A DNA stretch of 64,000 bases, taken from Tepidimonas fonticaldi (GTDB lineage: Bacteria > Pseudomonadota > Gammaproteobacteria > Burkholderiales > Burkholderiaceae_C). The notes under the pieces are model-generated. The model saw only the letters and a list, made by a program, of their open reading frames with translations. It was not told the DNA's origin and made no database searches. Location of the stretch: the NCBI RefSeq assembly GCF_007556755.1, contig NZ_VJOO01000005.1:1-64000 (forward strand). The letters run 5' to 3'. Every line of letters begins with the position of its first letter. The first letter of the stretch is position 1. The translations under genes were made by a program, and so were the position numbers. Below, piece by piece: positions 1-8,134 of the stretch.

Positions 1-47
1 GGGCAATGGGGGCGTTCATGGTCGGTGGGGCGCTGGCGTCGGGGGCA

Positions 48-992
48 TCACAGTTGGTAGTCGTGGCCGCCGCCTTCCATCGCGCGCAGGATGAGGTCGC
101 GCGAGAGGCGGTCACTGAGAAACTCGGCAAAACGCAGCACGAACTGGCGCAGGTACGCACCGCGTTTGAACGCCACCCGCGCCACGTTCTGGCCGAACAA
201 GTGGCCCGCCGGCCGGGCCACCAGATCCGGCGTGCGCTCCTCGCCCTGGACGGCCATTTCAGCCACGATGCCCACACCCATGCCCAGCTTGACGTAGGTT
301 TTGATGACGTCGGAATCGATGGCTTCCAGCACGATCTGGGGCGTGAGGCCGCGTTGGGCGAAGGCTTGGTCGATGCGTGTGCGCCCGGTGAAGGTGGGGT
401 GGTAGGTGATGAGCGGCTGCGCGACCAGGTCCTCCAGCCCGATGCGCTCGCGCTCCAGCAGCGGGTGGCCCGGGGGGAGCACCAGCATGTGCTGCCATTC
501 GTAGCAGGGCAGGGTGACCAGATCGTCGTAGTGCGACAGCGATTCCGTCGCAATCCCGATGTCGGCGCCGTCTTCGAGCACCAGGCGCGCCACCTGATCG
601 GGCGAGCCCTGATGCAGGCTGATGCTGACCTTGGGGTAGGCCTGCCGCAGCCGCACCACCGGCGCGGGCAGCACATAGCGCGCCTGGGTGTGCGTGGTGG
701 CGATGGACAGCGTGCCGCTGTCCTGGGCCGCGTAATGCTCCCCGATGCGTTTGAGGTTTTGCACCTCGCGCAGGATGATTTCGATGCTGCGCACGACCTG
801 CCGGCCGGGCTCGGTCAGCCGCTTGATGCGCTTGCCGTGGCGCGCAAAGATGTCGATGCCGAGTTCGTCCTCCAGCTCCAGGATGGCCTTGGAGACGCCC
901 GGCTGCGAGGTGTGCAGGGCCTTGGCCGCCTCGGTCAGGTTGAGGTTGCGGCGCACGGCCTCTTGCACGAAGCGAAACTGATGCAGATTCAC
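48..992 (-). CDS. cysB: LysR-family regulator CysB
   Basis: This 314-residue LysR-type transcription factor most likely controls sulfate/thiosulfate uptake and cysteine synthesis genes, with N-acetylserine as inducer in the family. The winged helix-turn-helix occupies about residues 1-60 (key stretch TEAAKALHTSQPGVSKAI) and the periplasmic-binding-like effector domain about 90-290. The length and the opening MNLHQFRFVQEA pattern match CysB rather than a generic LysR protein. The start is GTG, with GGAGG six bases upstream on the minus strand. It follows lptG by 17 bases on the same strand, so it may be read from the lptF-lptG transcript. Family assignment is firm; the exact regulon is inferred. 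Confidence 0.9.
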   Translation of the reverse strand: MNLHQFRFVQEAVRRNLNLTEAAKALHTSQPGVSKAILELEDELGIDIFARHGKRIKRLTEPGRQVVRSIEIILREVQNLKRIGEHYAAQDSGTLSIATTHTQARYVLPAPVVRLRQAYPKVSISLHQGSPDQVARLVLEDGADIGIATESLSHYDDLVTLPCYEWQHMLVLPPGHPLLERERIGLEDLVAQPLITYHPTFTGRTRIDQAFAQRGLTPQIVLEAIDSDVIKTYVKLGMGVGIVAEMAVQGEERTPDLVARPAGHLFGQNVARVAFKRGAYLRQFVLRFAEFLSDRLSRDLILRAMEGGGHDYQL

Positions 993-1009
993 GCACGACC
1001 TCCAACGCG

Positions 1010-2119
1010 TCAGCGGCGCAGCACCAGCCAGCCAAAGGCGGCCAGCGACAGCAGCGAGTACAGGGCCGACGGCGCCCCCGCGGCCAGCCAGGGCTGCCAG
1101 CCGTGCAGGTTGCCGATGTGGCCGAACACGCTGTTGATCAGGAAGAAGCTGATGCCGATCATGATGCCCGCGAACACATAGGCCGACAGCCCCTGGTTGC
1201 GGAAGTGCAGATAGGCGAACGGCAGCGCCAGCACCACCATCACCACGCAGCTCAGCGGGTAGAAGAGCTTGCGCCAGAACTCGATCTCGTAGCGCTGGGC
1301 GGTCTGTTCGTTGGCCTCCAGGTGCCGCACATAGTTGAACAGGTCCAGCGTGCGCATGCGCTGGGGCTTGAGCAGGGCCACGTTGAGCATGTCCGCGCTC
1401 AGGGAGGAGGGCCAGTCGAGCGTGGCCAGCGCTTCGCGGCGGGTGTGCTGCGCGTCGTCGAACCGCTGGCGCTCCACCTCCCGCAGGTGCCAGACGCCCG
1501 TTTGCGCGTCGATGGTGCCGGCCGCTGCTCGAACCGTCTCCCGCACGCGGCCGTGGGCGTCGAAGACGAACAGCCGGATGCCGCGCAGCTCTCCATCGGG
1601 GGACAGCGCCCGCACATTCACCGAGGTGTGCGTGTCCTGCGTGCGCTCCCGCAGCCAGGCGCCGGTCTGCCCGATGCTGATCCCCCCGCGAAACTGCGCC
1701 TTGAGCAATTGGCCTTGGCGCTCGGCCGCCGGGGCCAGGTAGTCGCCCACGGCAAAGGTCAGCACCGCGAAGCCCACGCCCAGCACCGCCACCAGCCGCA
1801 GGGCCCGCCCCGGCCCCAGGCCGCTGGTGCGCAAAATGGTGAATTCCGACCCCTGGGCCAGCCGGGCCATGGCGTACACCGTGCCGATCAGCACCGCGAT
1901 CGGCATCAGCTCGTACAAGCGGCTGGGCAGCAGCAGGCCGACGTAGAGCAGGGCGTCGGTCATGTCGTACTGGTCCCCGGGGCGCACGAGCGACGGGCGG
2001 CCCAGGGACGACAGATCGTCGATCAGGTCGAAGAACGAGAACAGCGCCAGGAAGGCCAGCAGCACGAACGCCACCGCCGCCAGCACCTCGCCGTAGATCA
2101 GCCGCCGGACGGTTTTCAT
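1010..2119 (-). CDS. lptG: LPS export ABC transporter permease LptG
   Basis: LptG is one of the two inner-membrane permeases of the LptB2FG complex that extracts lipopolysaccharide from the inner membrane and feeds it to LptC/LptA. The 369-residue protein has the family layout: a three-helix N-terminal membrane block (about 10-32, 60-85, 105-125), a periplasmic beta-jellyroll domain, then three C-terminal helices (about 280-365). The ATG overlaps the lptF stop by four bases (ATGA), showing translational coupling. Of the two neighbouring paralogues this is called LptG from its downstream position and sequence feel (MKTVRRLIYGEV opening). Confidence 0.92.
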   Translation of the reverse strand: MKTVRRLIYGEVLAAVAFVLLAFLALFSFFDLIDDLSSLGRPSLVRPGDQYDMTDALLYVGLLLPSRLYELMPIAVLIGTVYAMARLAQGSEFTILRTSGLGPGRALRLVAVLGVGFAVLTFAVGDYLAPAAERQGQLLKAQFRGGISIGQTGAWLRERTQDTHTSVNVRALSPDGELRGIRLFVFDAHGRVRETVRAAAGTIDAQTGVWHLREVERQRFDDAQHTRREALATLDWPSSLSADMLNVALLKPQRMRTLDLFNYVRHLEANEQTAQRYEIEFWRKLFYPLSCVVMVVLALPFAYLHFRNQGLSAYVFAGIMIGISFFLINSVFGHIGNLHGWQPWLAAGAPSALYSLLSLAAFGWLVLRR

Positions 2120-3219
2120 GCGGGCGACTCCGCGCGGCGGCGCAGCCGCAGGGTCCAGGGGTGTTCGCGGTGCGCCATCCACAGCAGCGCCCCCAGGGCC
2201 ACGCCCCCGTGCAGCGCCAGCATGAAGGACAGGGCGCCGACGCGTTCGCGGGCGATCCAGTCGCTGCCCGCGCTCAGCAGGTTGTAGTAGGTGACGAAGG
2301 CCAGCAGCATGAACAGCAGATTGCCGCTGTTGCCCGCGCGCGGATTGGTGGCCGCGACGGCGATGGCCAGCAGGGCCAGGTTGATGGCGCTGATCACCAT
2401 GCCGGCGCGCCACGCCAGCTCGCCGCGGCTGGCGGGCGACCCGTCCCGCAGCAGCACCCAGGTCGGCAGCGCACCGCGCCGGCTGACGTCGCCCGCCGTG
2501 GCGCTGGCGCCGTGCACCCGCACCCAGTGCTGCTCGAACTCGCTGACCTGCAACGCCTCGTGGCTGTCCTGGGCCGGCCGCCACAGGCGCTGGCCGTCCT
2601 CCAGCACCAGATAGGTCACCCCGTCCACCGTCACCACGCGGCCCGCGCGGGCCGACACGATGCTTTCGCTGCCGTCGCGCTCGACGCTGGCGACGAACAC
2701 ATTGCGGCCCTCGCGGCCATTTTGCGTGTCGCGGTCGATGAAAAACACCCGGCGCCCGCCGCTGGACTCCTGAAACTGTCCGGGCGCGATGCGCTCGAGG
2801 TCGCCGCGCTGCTCGTAGCGCGCGCGCATCTCGTCGCGCTGCTGCTGCGCCCACGGCGCGGCAAAAGCCATCAGGACGGCGATCGCGACCCAGATGGGCC
2901 ACGCAAACCGGACCACGGGACGAATGAAGCGCCCGAGCCCCAGCCCGCTCATGTGCCAGATCACCATCTCGCTGTCGCGGTACATGCGCGACAGCGTGCC
3001 CGCCACCGCGACGAACAGCGCGACGGTCAGCACGGGGCCCAGTTGCCCGAGCATGCCGTAGGTCAAAAACAGCACGAGCGTCTGCGGGTCCACCTCGCCG
3101 CGGCTGGCCTGGCCGAGCGATCGCACCAGCATCATGGTGATGACGACGGTCAGCATCACGACCAGCGCGGCGCCGAAGCTGCGCGCCAGTTCGCGGCGGA
3201 TCGAGGATTCGAATAACAT
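2116..3219 (-). CDS. lptF: LPS export ABC transporter permease LptF
   Basis: This 367-residue protein is the partner permease of LptG in LPS export. It begins MLFESSIRRELARS, typical of LptF, and has N-terminal helices, a periplasmic domain (about 130-260) and C-terminal helices. The open frame continues far upstream antisense to pepA, but the start at 3219 is chosen because homologues begin there and because pepA starts divergently 30 bases away. A divergent lptF/pepA pair is a conserved arrangement in Gram-negative bacteria. Both promoters must lie within or near that 30-base gap and the adjoining coding ends. Confidence 0.92.
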   Translation of the reverse strand: MLFESSIRRELARSFGAALVVMLTVVITMMLVRSLGQASRGEVDPQTLVLFLTYGMLGQLGPVLTVALFVAVAGTLSRMYRDSEMVIWHMSGLGLGRFIRPVVRFAWPIWVAIAVLMAFAAPWAQQQRDEMRARYEQRGDLERIAPGQFQESSGGRRVFFIDRDTQNGREGRNVFVASVERDGSESIVSARAGRVVTVDGVTYLVLEDGQRLWRPAQDSHEALQVSEFEQHWVRVHGASATAGDVSRRGALPTWVLLRDGSPASRGELAWRAGMVISAINLALLAIAVAATNPRAGNSGNLLFMLLAFVTYYNLLSAGSDWIARERVGALSFMLALHGGVALGALLWMAHREHPWTLRLRRRAESPA

Positions 3220-3249
3220 CGACGGTGGTTCGAAACGACAGCCCGCATT

Positions 3250-4767
3250 ATGGACTTCCAACTCAAGACGCTCACGGCGCACGAAGCCGCCTCCACCGAG
3301 GCCGATGCGCTGATCCTGCTGTGGCCCGATGCCGGCGACGGCGGGGATGCCGCCCAGGCCGATCCGCTGACCCTCTGGGCGCGCCAGGCGCTGGCCGAGG
3401 GCGATCTGAAGGCCGAGCCCGGACAGTGGCTGGCCGCCCACCGGCTGCCTGGCGTGCGGCCGCGGCGCGTCGTGCTGGTGCGCTGCGGCGACGGCAGTGC
3501 GCCCCGGGTGCGGCAGGCGGTTTCGGCCGCGTTCGGTGCCCTCAAGGGCGGCTCGCCGGTGCGCCGTCTGGTCCTGCAACTGGGGGCGCTGCCGCCGCTG
3601 GCCGTGCGGTCCGCCGTGTTGGCCGTGGCCGAGGCGAGCTACCGCTACACGACCACGCTGTCCGAGCCGCAGCCGCGTGCCCTGGCTGCCGTCACCGTGG
3701 GGGTGGCGAACCGCGAGGGGGTGCAATCGACCTTCGACGAGGCCGTGGCCATCGTGCGCGGGCAGGAGCTGGCCAAGGAATGGGCCAACCGCCCCGCCAA
3801 CCACGCCACGCCGGCGGACTTGGCGGAGGCGGCCAAGGCCCTGCAAGGCCGCGGCATCGCCGTGGAGGTGCTCGGCCCCAAAGAGGTGGCCAAGCTGGGC
3901 ATGGGCGCCTTCCTCGCCGTCGCGCAGGGGTCGGATCAGCCGCTGCGCTTCATCGTCCTGCACTACCGCGGGGCGGCCAAGTCGGTCGCGCCGGTGGTGC
4001 TGGTCGGCAAGGGGATCACGTTCGACACGGGGGGCATCTCGCTCAAGCCCGCGGCGGACATGGACGAAATGAAATTCGACATGGGCGGCGCGGCCAGCGT
4101 GCTGGGCACGTTCGAGGCGCTGGCCCATCTGCGCCCGGCCCTCAACGTCGTGGGCCTGATCCCGGCTTGCGAAAACATGCCGGGCGGCCGCGCGGTCAAG
4201 CCGGGCGACGTCGTGCGCAGCCTCAGCGGTCAAACCATCGAGATTCTGAACACCGATGCCGAGGGGCGTCTGATCCTGTGCGACGCGCTGACCTACGCGC
4301 AGCGCTTCCAGCCGCGTGCCGTGATCGATATCGCCACGCTGACCGGGGCCTGCGTGATCGCGCTGGGCCAGGTGCGCTCGGGCCTGTTCGCCAACGACGA
4401 CGAGCTGGCGCGCGCCCTGCTCGAGGCCGGCGATGCGGCGGCCGATCCCTGCTGGCGCATGCCGCTCGACGAGGAGTACGGCGAGGCGCTGAAGTCGTCC
4501 TTTGCGGACGTGGCCAACGTCGGCGGTCGGGCGGCAGGTGCGGTCACCGCGGCCAAGTTTCTGCAGCGCTTCGTCAAGGACGTACCGTGGGCGCACCTGG
4601 ACATCGCCGGCACCGCCTGGAAGAGCGGCAAGGACAAGGGCGCCACGGGGCGGCCCGTCCCGCTGCTGGTGCGCTATCTGCTCGACGAGGCGGCGCGGGC
4701 GCAGACCCAGGGCCAACCGGACCGCTCGACCCGCCCGTCCAAGCGCAGCCGGCGCGCCGCCCATTGA
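3250..4767 (+). CDS. pepA: Leucyl aminopeptidase PepA
   Basis: This cytosolic M17-family aminopeptidase removes N-terminal residues from peptides using two metal ions; in enterobacteria it also binds DNA in Xer recombination. The 505-residue product has the variable N-terminal domain (1-180) and the catalytic domain. Visible metal/catalytic motifs are GKGITFDTGG (D259 region), the MDEMKFDMGG stretch, and the family signature NTDAEGRL at residues 334-341. It is divergent from lptF and is followed by holC after 22 bases, the usual order in proteobacteria. The short basic tail after about residue 490 is not conserved in the family. Confidence 0.94.
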   Translation: MDFQLKTLTAHEAASTEADALILLWPDAGDGGDAAQADPLTLWARQALAEGDLKAEPGQWLAAHRLPGVRPRRVVLVRCGDGSAPRVRQAVSAAFGALKGGSPVRRLVLQLGALPPLAVRSAVLAVAEASYRYTTTLSEPQPRALAAVTVGVANREGVQSTFDEAVAIVRGQELAKEWANRPANHATPADLAEAAKALQGRGIAVEVLGPKEVAKLGMGAFLAVAQGSDQPLRFIVLHYRGAAKSVAPVVLVGKGITFDTGGISLKPAADMDEMKFDMGGAASVLGTFEALAHLRPALNVVGLIPACENMPGGRAVKPGDVVRSLSGQTIEILNTDAEGRLILCDALTYAQRFQPRAVIDIATLTGACVIALGQVRSGLFANDDELARALLEAGDAAADPCWRMPLDEEYGEALKSSFADVANVGGRAAGAVTAAKFLQRFVKDVPWAHLDIAGTAWKSGKDKGATGRPVPLLVRYLLDEAARAQTQGQPDRSTRPSKRSRRAAH

Positions 4768-4789
4768 CCCCCTGAATGCGAATGCCGCC

Positions 4790-5269
4790 ATGGACGTGGC
4801 GTTTCACCTGAACGTGCCGGCCCCCTGGCCAGCGCGCAGCACCTACCTCTGCCGTCTGCTGGCCAAGGCTTACGCGGCGGGGGCGCGGGTGTGGGTGGTG
4901 GTCGCGCCGGACGAGGTGGCGCGCCTCGACGAGGCGCTGTGGACGCTGCCGGTCGATGACTTCGTCCCCCATGTTCGCGCCGACGCGGCCGAGCTGCTGC
5001 GCAAACGATCGCCCGTCGTGATCGCCGGGCCCGCCGATCCCCTGGCGGGCGAGCGCGGCGTGCTCGTGAATGCCCAGCCCGAATGGCCCAGCGTGCTGGA
5101 GGCCGACGGGGTGCGGTTTGCGCGCGTGGTGGAGGTGGTCTCGTCCGACGAGGCCGACAAGGCCGCCGCGCGGCAGCGCTGGCGCCGCTACCAGGGGATG
5201 GGTGTGAGCCCGGTCGCGCACGATCGGGCCCAACGGTCTGCGCCGGCACCGGCCGGGGTGGGGGCATGA
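4790..5269 (+). CDS. holC: DNA polymerase III chi subunit
   Basis: HolC links the clamp-loader psi subunit to single-strand binding protein in the replicative holoenzyme. The 159-residue protein starts MDVAFHLNVPAPW and carries the short Rossmann-like fold of the family, with conserved stretches around VWVVVAPDEVARLDEALWT and the FVPH motif typical of chi. The start at 4790 lies just after the pepA stop; a much longer upstream frame exists but overlaps pepA and has no homology. The pepA-holC neighbourhood is itself diagnostic. The C-terminus beyond about residue 140 is low complexity. The stop overlaps the next start (ATGA). Confidence 0.88.
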   Translation: MDVAFHLNVPAPWPARSTYLCRLLAKAYAAGARVWVVVAPDEVARLDEALWTLPVDDFVPHVRADAAELLRKRSPVVIAGPADPLAGERGVLVNAQPEWPSVLEADGVRFARVVEVVSSDEADKAAARQRWRRYQGMGVSPVAHDRAQRSAPAPAGVGA

Positions 5270-5670
5270 CACCGCCCGGCCGTCAGCCGCCGCCGGTCGT
5301 CCCCACGCTCACCGATGTGGTGGCGGGGCTGTCGGTGGCTCCGGCCCCAGCGCCGTCCGCGCCGCCGTTCGTGCCCCCCGCGTCTTCAGCACCGGTGCCT
5401 CGTTCGGTTCCCGAGGCGGCGACCGATGGGATGGCGACCGAGGCCGCGGCACCCGCCCCGCCGACCGAGGCGCTGGTGGACACGATCACCGACCGCGTGA
5501 TGGCACGCTTTTTGCCTGAATTGGAGTGGCGCATTGCGGATGCGCTGCAGGCCTGGATGCTGGCGCAGTCGAGTGCCGGTGCCGCGGTGATTGCCGCGAT
5601 ATTGCGCGATGAAATCGCGGATCATGTCCGCGAAGCGTTGGGTGATGCATTAGGGTCAACCCGCGATTGA
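5266..5670 (+). CDS. Hypothetical protein downstream of holC
   Basis: This 134-residue protein of unknown function is translationally coupled to holC (ATGA overlap at 5266). Residues 1-75 are proline/alanine-rich and probably disordered. Residues 76-134 form a likely helical, amphipathic domain (VDTITDRVMARFLPELEW and following). It may belong to DUF2486, a family I associate with this position in Burkholderiales, but I cannot verify this. No signal peptide or membrane segment is visible. Position suggests a replication-related or housekeeping role, but the sequence alone does not show one. Confidence 0.6.
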   Translation: MTPPGRQPPPVVPTLTDVVAGLSVAPAPAPSAPPFVPPASSAPVPRSVPEAATDGMATEAAAPAPPTEALVDTITDRVMARFLPELEWRIADALQAWMLAQSSAGAAVIAAILRDEIADHVREALGDALGSTRD

Positions 5671-5676
5671 CCCTTT
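5652..5676 (+). terminator. Inverted repeat, possible weak terminator of pepA-holC group
   Basis: AGGGTCAA (5652-5659) and TTGACCCT (5667-5674) form a perfect 8-bp stem around a 7-base loop, followed by only two to three T residues. It overlaps the stop codon of the preceding gene. The short T-tract makes it a weak intrinsic terminator at best; it could also be an operator for the downstream gene. Confidence 0.4.
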
Positions 5677-5781
5677 CAGACGCCCTCATCTGATCTGACG
5701 TTTTTCGTGTATCGTAAAGGCCTGCGCGAAAAGTTCCGTGTTGCGCAAACCGTTCAACCATTTCGTCTGACAAGGGTCACC

Positions 5782-6963
5782 ATGCAAATGCAATATAAAC
5801 TGGCCATCGTCGCTGCTGCCGCCATCGCTCTGGCTGCCTGCGGCAAGAAGGAAGAAGCCAAGCCCGCTGCGGCGCAAGGCCCGGCTGTCGAGCAGCTGGT
5901 CGTCAAGATCGGTCACGTCGGTCCCACCAGCGGCCCGATCGCGCACCTCGGCAAGGACAACGAAAACGGCGCCCGCATGGCCATCGACGAGCTCAACGCC
6001 GCCGGCATCCAGATCGAAGGCAAGCCGGTCAAGTTCGAGCTGCTGGCCGAAGACGATGCGGGGGATCCGAAGCAAGGCACGGCCGCCGCGCAGAAGCTGG
6101 TCGACGCCAAGGTCAATGGCGTGATCGGTCACCTGAACTCGGGCACCACCATCCCGGCGTCGCAGCTGTACAACGCGGCCGGCATCCCGCAGATCTCGCC
6201 GTCGGCCACCAACCCGAAGTACACCCGCCAGGGCTTCAACAACGTCTTCCGCGTGGTGGCGGATGACACGCACCTGGGCGGCACGCTGGGCAAGTACGCG
6301 ATCGAGAAGCTGGGCGCCAAGAAGGTGGCCGTCATCGACGACCGCACCGCCTACGGCCAGGGCGTGGCCGACGAGTTCGAGAAGGGCGTCAAAGCCGCCG
6401 GCGGCGAGGTCGTGGACCGCGAGTTCACCAACGACAAGGCCACCGACTTCAACGCCATCCTGACCAAGATCAAGGCCAAGAAGCCCGACGTGGTGTTCTT
6501 CGGCGGCATGGACGCCGTGGCTGGCCCGATGCTCAAGCAGATGAAGCAGCTGGGCATCAACGCCAAGTTCATGGGTGGCGACGGCATCTGCACCAGCGAG
6601 CTGCCCAAGCTGGCCGGCGACGGCATGGCCGACGAGCAGGTCTACTGCGCCGAGGCCGGTGGTGTCGAGGGCGAACAAAAGGCCGCGATGGATAAGTTCC
6701 GCGCCGACTACAAGGCCAAGTTCGGCATGGACGTCCAGGTGTACGCCCCGTACGTGTACGACGCCGTCAACGTGATGGTCAAGGCCATGCAAAACGCCAA
6801 CTCGGCCGATCCGGCCAAGTACCTGCCGGCGCTCAAGTCGATCAGCTACAAGGGCGTGACGGGCCAGATCGAGTTCGACGAGAAGGGTGACATCAAGAAC
6901 GGCGCCCTGACGCTGTACACCTACAAGGGTGGCCAGCGTTCGGAGATCGCGGTCATCCGCTGA
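5782..6963 (+). CDS. Branched-chain amino acid ABC transporter substrate-binding lipoprotein
   Basis: This type I periplasmic binding protein of the LivJ/LivK family captures leucine/isoleucine/valine or a related amino acid for an ABC importer. The 393-residue precursor has a lipoprotein signal peptide ending in the lipobox LAAC (Cys20) and then a short Lys/Glu linker. The mature domain contains the typical opening VKIGHVGPTSGPIAHLGKD and a central hinge. The start at 5782 has AAGGG five bases upstream; an ATG two codons later is an alternative. No permease or ATPase genes are adjacent, so the transport partners must be elsewhere. It is bounded downstream by a strong terminator, consistent with a monocistronic, highly expressed gene. 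Confidence 0.9.
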   Translation: MQMQYKLAIVAAAAIALAACGKKEEAKPAAAQGPAVEQLVVKIGHVGPTSGPIAHLGKDNENGARMAIDELNAAGIQIEGKPVKFELLAEDDAGDPKQGTAAAQKLVDAKVNGVIGHLNSGTTIPASQLYNAAGIPQISPSATNPKYTRQGFNNVFRVVADDTHLGGTLGKYAIEKLGAKKVAVIDDRTAYGQGVADEFEKGVKAAGGEVVDREFTNDKATDFNAILTKIKAKKPDVVFFGGMDAVAGPMLKQMKQLGINAKFMGGDGICTSELPKLAGDGMADEQVYCAEAGGVEGEQKAAMDKFRADYKAKFGMDVQVYAPYVYDAVNVMVKAMQNANSADPAKYLPALKSISYKGVTGQIEFDEKGDIKNGALTLYTYKGGQRSEIAVIR

Positions 6964-6982
6964 TCGCGCTTCGCTCCCGCGC

Positions 6983-7010
6983 AAAAAACCCCGCCGAGGC
7001 GGGGTTTTTT
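6983..7010 (+). terminator. Rho-independent terminator
   Basis: A GC stem (CCCCGC 6989-6994 pairing with GCGGGG 6999-7004, loop CGAG) is flanked by A6 upstream and T6 downstream (7005-7010). It lies 20 bases after the amino-acid binding lipoprotein stop. The A-tract makes it potentially bidirectional, so it could also serve the convergent SWIB gene. Confidence 0.92.
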
Positions 7011-7061
7011 GTTGGCTGGGCCGTCGCGTCGCGCGGCCGGCCGGCGGCAAAAGATCTCAGC

Positions 7062-7397
7062 TCACGACAGGTGGGCGCTGATGAGCTTGGTCATCTCGAA
7101 CATCGACACCTGGGGCTTCTTGAGCACGGCCTTGAGCTTGGCGTCGGCGTTGATCATGCGCTTGTTGGTGGCGTCCTGCAGCTTGTTCTTCTTGATGTAC
7201 TCCCACACCTTCTTGGTCACCTCGGTGCGCGGCAGCGGCTTGGCACCGACGATGGCCGCCAGATCGGCGCTCGGCGTCATCGGCTTCATGAACGCCGCGT
7301 TGGGCGTGCGCTTCGGCGCGGCGGCCTTGGCAGCCGGTTGGGCGGTCTTGGCCGCGGGGGCAGACTTGGCGGTGGCAGCTTTCTTCGCAGTGGCCAT
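7062..7397 (-). CDS. SWIB/MDM2-domain protein with histone-H1-like tail
   Basis: This small protein (111 residues) consists of an Ala/Lys/Pro-rich basic N-terminal tail (residues 1-30, repeated AAKxA patterns like histone H1 or AlgP tails) and a SWIB domain (about 35-108, with VWEYIKKNKLQDATNKR). SWIB domains are best known from eukaryotic SWI/SNF complexes but occur in many Burkholderiales and in Chlamydia, where a DNA or nucleoid role is suspected. The start at 7397 has GAAGGA seven bases upstream, so a longer frame beginning upstream is rejected. It converges on the preceding terminator. The function is unproven. Confidence 0.85.
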   Translation of the reverse strand: MATAKKAATAKSAPAAKTAQPAAKAAAPKRTPNAAFMKPMTPSADLAAIVGAKPLPRTEVTKKVWEYIKKNKLQDATNKRMINADAKLKAVLKKPQVSMFEMTKLISAHLS

Positions 7398-7630
7398 GGA
7401 GGGTTCCTTCGGTTGGTTGCAAGCTCGCCACGGAGCGCCTGGCGCTCGCATGGATGAACGCATCGTATACGCAAACCCCTGGTTATTCTAGAGCGCAGCG
7501 GGCATTTTGGCGTCTGGGCGGGGTTTTCCCGCGTCGGGGAGGGGGTGGTCGTTGCGCCGCGCCGACGCCGGTGGGGCCTGGGCCATGACCTATGATGCGG
7601 ACTGAATCGACTTCCGCATTGCTTAGGCCC

Positions 7631-8134
7631 ATGACGACCGCGTTTTCCACCTGCGATCTGTGCGATGCCCACAAGGGCGACACGAGCGGCGCATTCCGCG
7701 TGCTGCCGCCGGTGTTTCGGGATTTTGGCGGGCGCGGCCATTTCGGCGGCCCGGTGAGCACCGTCAAATGCCACGAGGACAACAGCCTGGTCAAAGCCGC
7801 GCTGGACGAGCCCGGGTTGGGTCGAGTGCTGGTCGTGGATGGCGGGGCGTCGTTGCGGCGCGCGCTGGTCGGGGGCAATCTGGCGGCCGCGGCGGCGCGC
7901 AACGGCTGGGCCGGGGTGGTCGTGGATGGCTGCGTGCGGGACGTGGCCGAGCTGTCGGCGGCCCCTGTCGGCATCCGCGCCCTGGCGGCCATGCCTCTGC
8001 CCACCGACAAGCGGGGGCAGGGCCAGCGCGATGTGGCCGTCCAGATTCAGGGCGTCTGGGTGCGCCCGGGTGACTGGCTATACGCCGATGCGGACGGCAT
8101 CGTCGTCGCGGCTCAACCGCTCCACGCCTCGTAA
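7631..8134 (+). CDS. rraA: RraA-family protein (RNase E inhibitor / HMG-CHA aldolase fold)
   Basis: The 167-residue protein matches the RraA family, which includes regulators of RNase E activity and divalent-metal 4-hydroxy-4-methyl-2-oxoglutarate aldolases. Conserved features are the TCDLCDAH opening, the GPVSTVKC strand, the VVDGGASLRRALVGGNLA loop and GWAGVVVDGCVRD, which holds the Arg/Asp pair used by the aldolase members. The ATG at 7631 matches homologue starts; an ATG 39 bases upstream is less likely. TATGAT at 7590-7595 is a plausible -10 element. Whether it acts as a ribonuclease regulator or an aldolase cannot be decided from sequence. Its end overlaps the TauE/SafE gene by 22 bases on the opposite strand. 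Confidence 0.88.
   Translation: MTTAFSTCDLCDAHKGDTSGAFRVLPPVFRDFGGRGHFGGPVSTVKCHEDNSLVKAALDEPGLGRVLVVDGGASLRRALVGGNLAAAAARNGWAGVVVDGCVRDVAELSAAPVGIRALAAMPLPTDKRGQGQRDVAVQIQGVWVRPGDWLYADADGIVVAAQPLHAS

Noticed and set aside
3220-4791. Upstream extension of the lptF frame antisense to pepA
   Set aside because: LptF homologues begin at the MLFESSIRREL start; the extension is a shadow of pepA.
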